From Littorina saxatilis (Eukaryota > Mollusca > Gastropoda > Littorinimorpha > Littorinidae), in contig NC_090255.1 in the NCBI RefSeq assembly GCF_037325665.1, positions 31,875,504 through 31,939,503 of the forward strand: a DNA stretch of 64,000 nucleotides, read 5' to 3'. Position numbers and translations under genes: made by a program. Every line of letters begins with the position of its first letter. Position 1 is the first letter of the stretch. Below the pieces are notes generated by a model that was not told the origin of the DNA, did not search any database, and worked only from the letters and a program-made list of their open reading frames with translations. Of the stretch, positions 10,736 to 19,700 are shown in pieces.

Positions 10736-13700
10736 CATCATCAGCCTCCCTGGATCCTTTGTAGAGAGCGAGTGCAGCGAAGAGGGAGGCCCACCCAGAC
10801 ATACAGTACAGGCCGTAGGACCAGGACAGGAAGTTCATGTCTGGCCGCGGGATCCATTGTCGGTCTTCCTTCTTCACGCCAAACACTATCAACACTACGA
10901 AGATGATCCCCACTGCAACACACAAAATACAGCACTCAGCAAAGTCATAGAAACAGATTTGGCTTCAAATTCAATGCGCTCCCCTTTCCCTGAAGTTCTA
11001 GCGCAGAGTTTTGCTGTCAACAACAAACCCTTATTATCAGTTATCTCGAACAGTGGAACTCCCCTTTCAAGACACCCCCCCCCCCCCCTATTTAAGGCCT
11101 TGCCTTTTTAAATCGAAAATTTTATAAGTAAATTTTGATTTGATTAATATACTTACCCGACTCACATTTAGCATTAACTTCAGATTAATAGCTTGGACAC
11201 TGAACTACGCTTCACCCCTAAGGGGGAAGAAACCCCTTAAAAAAGAACGGCCTTGACTCAACCCAAGTTAACCAGAGTCAAGGTCATACCGCTCTCGCGA
11301 CCTATCACGCGAGACCCAACCGCCGCCATGTTAGAAACGTCACTCCTACTGAAATGATCTGTTCTTTTTTATGGAAACCCTAAGCGGGGTAGGCGGGAGG
11401 GTATTAACGATGTGAGTCGGGTAAGTATATTAATCAAATCAAAATTTACTTATAAAATTTTCGATTAAATTACATATCTTAACCCGACTCACATTTAGCA
11501 GATTGCTAATGTAGGTGGCGGGTACTTACTCTATGATCTTGGAAGAACCTGTCCTGCGGCTACCACAGCCGGTAAGGAGTTGGTCCCATCTTGCCGCTTA
11601 CTTGCAATGTCACGCAAGTAAAAATTTATGAAGACGTCTTCAGACGCCCAATACGCAGCGTCAAGTACTTCAGAAAGCCTTCCTGACTGTAGTACGGCCA
11701 AAGACGAGGCCCAGGCTCTCGCCTCATGAGTACGTGCAGACGACATGGGGAGAACGGACTGCCCCCCCCCTTTTCCTTTCTGCCACCATTCATATGCTTG
11801 TTTTATGAGTGTGGCGATCCACCTAGCCAAAGTCACCCGTGACAGGTCTCTGTTCCGAGCAGTATTGAGTGAGATAAACAGAAGTCTCTGTTCTTTAGCT
11901 CTTAACGGAGCAGTCCTAGACAAATAGCTGCTAAGTGTTCGCACTGGACAATTTGTCATGTCAGGGTCGCCTGGTGCTAGTATAGTGGACAAAGACGGAA
12001 TCCTGATAACGGGAGCAGGATGGTGAGGCTTTTGATTTTTTGCTAAGAAATCAGGTCTAAAACGAAGGGAGATAGAGCCGTCACTCTCAACAGAGATGTC
12101 TTTTGGAAGGCCTGAGAGCGCGTGTACTTCGCTGCTCCGTCTAGCTGTAGCCAGTAAAGTGAGCAGAAGAGCCTTACGCGTAAGATTATGGAGACTTGCC
12201 AAATGTAAAGGTTCAAAATCCGAAGATCTCAAGAAGTTCAAAACTAGAAACAGATCCCAGGCTGGGACTGGAGTCTTTGTCTTAACAAAATCCAATGCAG
12301 CGCCCCTTAACACGCTTGCAATAACTCCACCCAGGGAAATAGTGCGACCTAATTGCTTTAAGGTGGACGAAATCGCTGATCTCCTGACCTTAAGAGATGA
12401 TGGGGACTTGCCTTGGGAGGCCAACCAAGACAAATGATTTGCTACCTGCATTGACCGAGGAGATGTAGCTTCGACCCCATTATCTGCGCACCATGCTACC
12501 CATGCAGACCAGTGTGAGGTGTAAACCGAGCTAGTAGACTGCCTGTGAGCCTTTTGAACCAGATCCAAAGTCCCTTCAGAAGCACCTGAGCGACGCAAAG
12601 ATTTTCTCAAAGTCTCCACGCGTGAAGGCGCAGAGCCTGCGGATTCTCGTGAAGAACGCCCGTGCGTGGTTGTAGCAGATCTCCCTTCTCTAGGTTTAGC
12701 GGAATGGGAGGACCTACTGTGAGACGAAGCAGGTCCGGAAACCAATGTTGGCTTGTCCACATTGGAGCCACCAGAATGAGGGACGGGCGTTCCATCTCGA
12801 CCTTTCTGAGTACCCTGCCCAGCAGTTGAAACGGAGGGAAGGCGTACGCCGTGAGATCCGACCAGTTGATCTCCAGAGCGTTTGTCTTCCAAGCTTCCGG
12901 ATCGGGAAACGGGGAGACAAATACTGGCAGTCTCCGGGAAAACCTCGTAGCGAACAGATCGACTACAGGTTTTTCGACCTGAACCCACAATCTCTGAAGT
13001 GCATGGTGGGTGATCGTCCACTCCGTGTGCAACACACTGGACGAACGGCTGAGAGCATCGGCTAAAACATTGAGCCGACCCGGTAGGAACTTCGCCGACA
13101 GAGTGATCTGATGTTGAGCACACCACCGCAGGATCTGACAAGTTCTGACTGAGAGTGTTTGCGACCGTGAACCGCCCTGCTTGTTCACATAGGCCGCTAC
13201 CGTGGTGTTGTCGGTATGTAGCCGAACATGCTTTCCGACAACGGCAGGGAAGAAGCTCCGAAGCCCCAAAAAGACTGCCTCCAACTCCAACACATTGATG
13301 TGAGACCGGGCTTGACTCTCTGGCCAAGTCCCCGAGGCCGTGAGCTGTGCAAGATGAGCACCCCAGCCCACCCGAGACGCATCTGTGAACATGTCGACCT
13401 CCGGAGGAGGAAGCACAATCGGAACTCCCAGAAACAAGCCTGCCTGTAACCACTGATTTGTGGTGTGTCGAATCCAGCTGTGTATCTGAACAGAGACATC
13501 CCAGCCCTGGTAAGCCGGATTCCACTCTGAGTTGAGTGCAGCCTGAAACGGCCTCTTGCATACTCTCCCCAGCGGAATGAGAGTGGCCATAGATTCCATC
13601 TGTCCTAAGGCGGACGCCAAGACCCTGACCTTGGCCTGTTTCTGAGACCTGAGAGACCTGAGTAGGTCTTGAAGCTTGTTGACTCTTCTCAGTGAGGGAC

Positions 13701-16700
13701 GAACTGACCATGCCACCGTATCGAAGGTCATCCCTAGATACGTGAAGTTTTGTGACGGTATCAGCTCTGATTTGCTCTGGTTGATCTGAAAACCTAGATC
13801 GTTTGCCTGATCCAACACTGCCTGCGTGTGAAGACTGCAAGACTGCTGGTTCTGATTTAGTACGAGCCAATCGTCTAAATATGCACGCAGACGAATGCCT
13901 TTTTGTCTGACCAGAGAACAAAGTTGTCGTGTCACCATTGTGAAGACCCAAGGGGCCAGAGACAAGCCGAAGGGGAGAGCCCTGAACTGATAAATGTCTG
14001 TTGCCCACCGAAATCTGAGCCACTTTCGATCTGACGGATGCATGAGTATATGAAAATACGCATCCGTCAGATCTATTGATGTTGCCCAATCCCCCGGTCT
14101 GAGTGCCTCCCGAACAGAAAAGGGAGTCTCCATGGTAAACCGAATCTCCCGGAGGAATTTGTTCAATGGGGACAGGTCTAAGACTGGACGCCACCCTCCC
14201 GAGCTCTTTGGGACTACAAATATCCTCCCGTAAAAACCCGGGGAGTTGTGGTCTGAAACAACTTCCACTGCTTCCTTTTGAAGAAGAGCAGCGATTTCCA
14301 ACTGAATTGTGGCCTTTGCCTCTGGTTTTGTCGGAAATTTGAACGCAGGAGGTGTTCTGGTTAGAGGCGCTTTCTCCTCTTTCCAGAGCAGCCTGAACCC
14401 CGAACGTACTATCCCCACGATCCACTGACTGTTTACATGCTGTAACCAGTAGGGAAGGGCCCGGGAGGGGCCGCCCGCCACCAAAAGGGTGGGGGCTGCG
14501 GGGATGAGTAGCTCGGGGCCTCGTCATTGGGGGTTAGGTTTTCGACCCGACCCCCTAGCATTGCCGAAAGACGGCTTCTTCTTGGGGTAAGGCGCGCCCC
14601 TGCCTCTACCCCTAAAAGAGGACTGTGAATGCTGAGAGCCGCGTCCTCGATTAGCAGAAGTGAAAGAAGCTTTAGGAGGACCCTGTTGTTTGGCCTGAGG
14701 CTTAGCGAAACCGTGTTGGGCAAGCTTTGCGATCGCTAAGTCCTTAGCGTTTTGTGTTTGTTTGTCAAGCGCGTCAAGTGAAGGTTGACCAAGCAAAGAA
14801 CCCTCTGTGAAAGGGGAGACCTTGAGCAAGTCCAAAGTAGACTTATCTTGAATTCTGGAGCCAGACAAGAAAGCGTCCCTGCGTGTGTAAACCGCATGAG
14901 CGTACAACCGTGCCGCGACTGTCATTTGTTCGGCTGAAACCTTCGCCAAAGATGCCAGGAGTATGGGCACGTCTTTCACGCTAGCGTCGTTTCGAAATTC
15001 GAAAGGATCCAACGACACCGCGATCGACCGAGAAAGAGATCTGAGAAGTGTCTCTGAAAGAGAAGCAAGTTCCAACGAGTATCTTCCCGTCTCTTCCAAA
15101 CCAATCAAAGCGCCTTCAGAGTAAGCACAAGTTTTGTCAAAACGATAGACATCCTCTCTGAGATTAGCCAACTCCGGAGTGACCGGAAGCGGTGCACTCG
15201 GCAAAGCGTAAGTCTCGATAAGGCTGTGGTGGCGACGGGAGAGAGCAAACTTGCGTGCATGAAAAGAAGTGCTCGCCATCCGTAACTGGCCTGAGGCAAG
15301 CCATGGCTGAGCAGAATCAGGCGCCTGACCGTGTGCCGCCAGTAAAGGCACAGTATCCACAGGCAAGCTATTCTCAGAACCCGAAGTTCTAGCCAGCACC
15401 TTGGAAAGTTCGTAGGCAACAGAAGGAGACTCGCTAAAACGATATCCCTGAACTTCCGTTAAGGCAGGGCGGAAATCACCGACCGCTGAGGGTGGTGGTG
15501 CCGCAGAGCTTGTCATAGCTGTCACCCCTTCAGCGAAGTACTTAGCAGACACCTGAGCTGCAGTAACCATAGCTGGTTTAAGTCTGAGTGACAACTTGAC
15601 ATCAACTTCCTCCTCAGAAAGTGAGTGAGAATCGTCGACCTCCGAATCTGCTGTGGCTGTACCGTGAAAGTCACTGTGACTAGCTGCGTCACTAAAACGA
15701 TCCACCACAGGCGAGGCTGATTGCAAAACGGACGGACCGTGCAAAGCCTGCCCGAAAGCAGCTTCCTGCCCAGAGGGAGGAAGTTGAGACTTGTATACAT
15801 TCACCGGAGACATACCAGTCTGCCTGTGAGTACAACTGTCTCGTTGTCCGGTGTCGACCCCCCGTGAGTTCCGCTTACTAAGAGCGATAGCCTCCGGGAG
15901 AGTCGAACTTTCACTCCCCAGCCTCGGCGGGGGAGCTACTAGTTCCGGCCCAACTTGTTGTCCGGTGTTGACCCCCCATGAGTTCCGCCTCTTATAAAGA
16001 GCGATAGCCTCCGGGAAAGTCAAACTTTCACCCCCCAGCCGCGGCGGGGGGGCTACTAGTTCCGGCCCAACTTGAACACTTTCACCAGAGAACCTGGCTA
16101 CCGGTGAACTTGACAAACCTGAAGAGCGTGAAACCGCCCCTTGAATGAAGCAATCACCCTGCTCTGCGTGCACGTCGGCCGACGTGATAGTGCATGACGG
16201 CGGAGCCTTAGCGTAAGCCAGCGAAGCCACTCCGCCCACCCCCGCTGGGAGCGAGTGTAACTCTTTACGAGTAGCATGCAAATCGGCTGCAAACTGCTGT
16301 TGTTGTGCAAACATGTTATTCATATTGACAGAAAACTTCTCAAAAAGGGAGGAAAAATCATCTTTAGTCTTGTCTTTACCACTACGTCTCTTCTTGGCTG
16401 AAGGAGCCTTACTTTTAGCTTCTTTCAGTACGGGCATGACTGGGCTATCGGGGTCCGAAATATTAACGGACATGGTAGTTTGAGAAACTGGGTCATGAAC
16501 TGAGACGGTAGTAACTTTGCCTGTCTCTTTAAGTGCGTCCTTACTAGGCGAACACTCAGCAGCCATTTGCCTAGTCTGAGGCTTCTTTCTCTCTTTGTCA
16601 GCCATAGCTGACGAAAACAAACAGTCTAAGAAACGTAAACACGAAACAGACTGCAAGACGGAGAAAGACACAAACGAACAGGAGCCGAACAAATTAGAAA

Positions 16701-19700
16701 GAGCTCACCCAATCTTGCTTAGGCAGGGACCTGTAGAACGGGGTGAAAATACTGCTTGAAAAACAGTAGTAGGCTGAAAGCCTGTAGCGTAGCTGTGAAA
16801 ACACGTCCGAGCTGATCGGAGGCTGAAGTAGGAGTGACGTTTCTAACATGGCGGCGGTTGGGTCTCGCGTGATAGGTCGCGAGAGCGGTATGACCTTGAC
16901 TCTGGTTAACTTGGGTTGAGTCAAGGCCGTTCTTTTTTAAGGGGTTTCTTCCCCCTTAGGGGTGAAGCGTAGTTCAGTGTCCAAGCTATTAATCTGAAGT
17001 TAATGCTAAATGTGAGTCGGGTTAAGATATGTAATTTAATTGCCTGTTAGGGACACCATCTGGCCAGAGGAGACAGCGCTACAAAAGAAGCTATACGGCC
17101 TTGGAGAGGACAGCACGTTTCGCCCTGCAGTCCCGACTGACGATCTAGCAGCGAACGACTAAGAAGAAGAAGAAATTGCTTGTTCTTCTTTCATAAACTC
17201 TGTACATTTACCTTTTTATTATTTTTTTTTTAAACTCCCTTTGTAGAGGTCTTAATTTAAAAGAGGGGTTCCACTGTATCTGACATTTTGCCTATAGATG
17301 TTAAAAAGAACTTTGTGATTTAGACAGCACAAGTAGTATCCCCAGCCAGCTTTGTTTCCGAACAGCTCAAAATGAATATTCACCATGTTCATATCTTGTA
17401 CCATAATTTAAAAAAGCCACAATTTTGATTCAGAGGATCATTGTAATCCTGCTAATAATAACAAAACATAAGTGAATGCAGTCAGCTGCACTGAAATGTG
17501 AAGAAAAAAAACCACCCTCAAACAACAGGCATGACAATTTGGATGCATTGAAAAAGTCTGAATGTGAAACACGACTTACAGATAATGCATAAATTGCTCT
17601 GAAATTGTAGCCCCGAGGCTCACAGAAAAAGGCCTGATTTCAGCCCAAAGTCTGAAGATTCTCATGTGTGGTTCCTACTTTCAGACACTTCTTCTTCTCC
17701 TTCTTTAATCATGGGCTGAAACTCCCATTTACACTCGTGTTTTTGCACGAGTGGATTTGTACGTGTATGACCGTTTTTACCCCGCCATTTAGGCAGGCAT
17801 ACGCCGCTTTAGGAGGAACTTTTAGACACAACAAACAAAGAGAGAGAAAAAAACTGCCTCGTACTTACAACTGAATAACATGACCGCCGCCGACCCTAAC
17901 AACACGGCCGAGTTGAAATATTTGGGAAACAACTTGAAGACGTAGAGCGTGAGGAAAATGGCGTTGATGACATGGATAAGCAGGCTGAGACTGACCATCA
18001 CCTGCATGACGATGAACCACGCTGAAACACACACACAAACACACCTTGATGAAACGGATGCAAATAACATCAACCACAATACGCACTGTCTTTCCTTAAC
18101 ACTTTCTACCCCACCTATGTTGACCTTTTTTTTTTATAGCCGAGACCAGCTGTGCTGCAGCAGGTCACTCAGAATTGTAGTAACTGTGTATCAACACGCT
18201 GGAATGCAGGCGTTAGATGGACGATACAGGAAGCGACTGAAGCTAAAGGTCTGAGCGGATATATCCGTACCTGGTCAGATAGAGCCATATGAGCGGGTAT
18301 GGATATATCCATACCTGGGAGACAATGAGTTAATGCATGTACATGGCACCACAAGCAAATGAGTATAAAGGCTCCCCTTTGAAAGACAATGAAAATGTTG
18401 CCGTTATAATTGTTGGTATACATGTACAGTTGAACCTCCTTTTAAAACTCTGCAATTTAAGACTTCTTCTTTTTAAGGACCATCTGTTCTCAGGTTTTTT
18501 TTTAACATAACTCCGTAAATTTATCCCCATTTTAAGACTCCCTCCTTTTTAATAAATAAGACTTGATTTTCTCACATTTTTGGTCTTAGATTAAGGGAAA
18601 AGGGGGGGGGGTGTTCCACTGTATACACAATCTCTCTAATGCTGTCACAGAGGGGTAAAGAGGTTGCTAAGTTTCATCACACATGGCAGTTTATTGGCAC
18701 CACAAGCAAATGAGTAACTTTTAATTTAAGGCTCCTCTTTGAAAGACAAAGAAAATTTAAATTGATGCTGTTATTTTTCAATTTTGTTGTATACTGCACT
18801 GTGGAACCACCCTTTTGTTTTGAGACCCTGCAATTAAAGACTGTCTTTTTTAACCCCTTCACTGCCACAGTATAACAGCATTATCCGAACGGTCTATGGG
18901 AAAGAAATGTGTTTAGAACCCCTACAAGTACTTGGACAGTGGTTACCTCCCATTTAGTTTTCAGAAATGTCCTGAAATGTTGTTGACACAAATCCCACGT
19001 ATGAGATACGGTTATGGGCGTAGGACAAACCGAAAATGACCACGTATTACATACGGGGTGGGCAGTGAAGGGGTTAAGACCTTGATTTTTCTGATTTTCT
19101 GTACATGATACCTCTGTACATTTACCTTAATTTTAACACTTTCTCTTTTTTAAAACCTGATTTTCTCAAAGTTTGGAGGTCATAAAGCCGGGTACAGTGG
19201 AACCCCCCTTTTAAGACCTCAAAAAATCTGAGAAAATCAGGTCTTAAAAAGGAGGGAGTCTTAACATGGTGGTACATTTACACAGGTTATGAACAGAAAA
19301 TCTCAAAAAGCAAGGTCTTAAAAGAGAGGAAGTCTTCTTCTTCTTCTTCTTCTCCTTCTGCGTTCGTGGGCTGAAACTCCCGCGTACACTCGTGGTTTTT
19401 TTGCACGAGTGGAATTTTACGTGTATGACCGTTTTTTACCCCGCCATTTAGGCAGCCATACGCCGTTTTCGGAGGAAGCATGCTGGGTATTTTCGTGTTT
19501 CTATAACCCACCGAACTCTGACATGGATTACAGGATCTTTTTCGTGCGCACTTGGTCTTGTGCTTGCGTGTACACACGGGGGGTGTTCGGACACCGAGGA
19601 GAGTCTGCACACAAAGTTGACTCTGAGAAATAAATCTCTCGCCGAACGTGGGGACGAACTCACGCTGACAGCGGCCAACTGGATACAAATCCAGCGCGCT

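Larger units (their letters stand above)
11111..17040 (-). mobile_element. DIRS-type tyrosine-recombinase retrotransposon, looks whole
   Basis: About 5.93 kb. Parts in element order (minus strand): right-hand inverted repeat, gag-like frame, RT/RNase H/methyltransferase-like frame overlapped by a long frame ending in a tyrosine recombinase, internal complementary region, left-hand inverted repeat. AAT stands at both outer edges (11111-11113, 17038-17040), as expected for recombinase-mediated entry without target duplication. The inverted repeats look identical by eye and the main frames are long and open, so it appears young; no break was noticed. It lies in intron 2 of claudin-like gene A, same strand, inside a pogo-like MITE. 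Confidence 0.93.
11051..17276. mobile_element. pogo-like MITE copy 3, split by DIRS element and LINE fragment
   Basis: The left piece 11051-11110 (CAGTGGAACTCCCC, poly-C tract) and right piece 17174-17276 (CTCTGTACATTTACC ... GGGGTTCCACTG) form one copy, opened by the DIRS insertion at an AAT trinucleotide and by a LINE 3' fragment. Confidence 0.75.
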
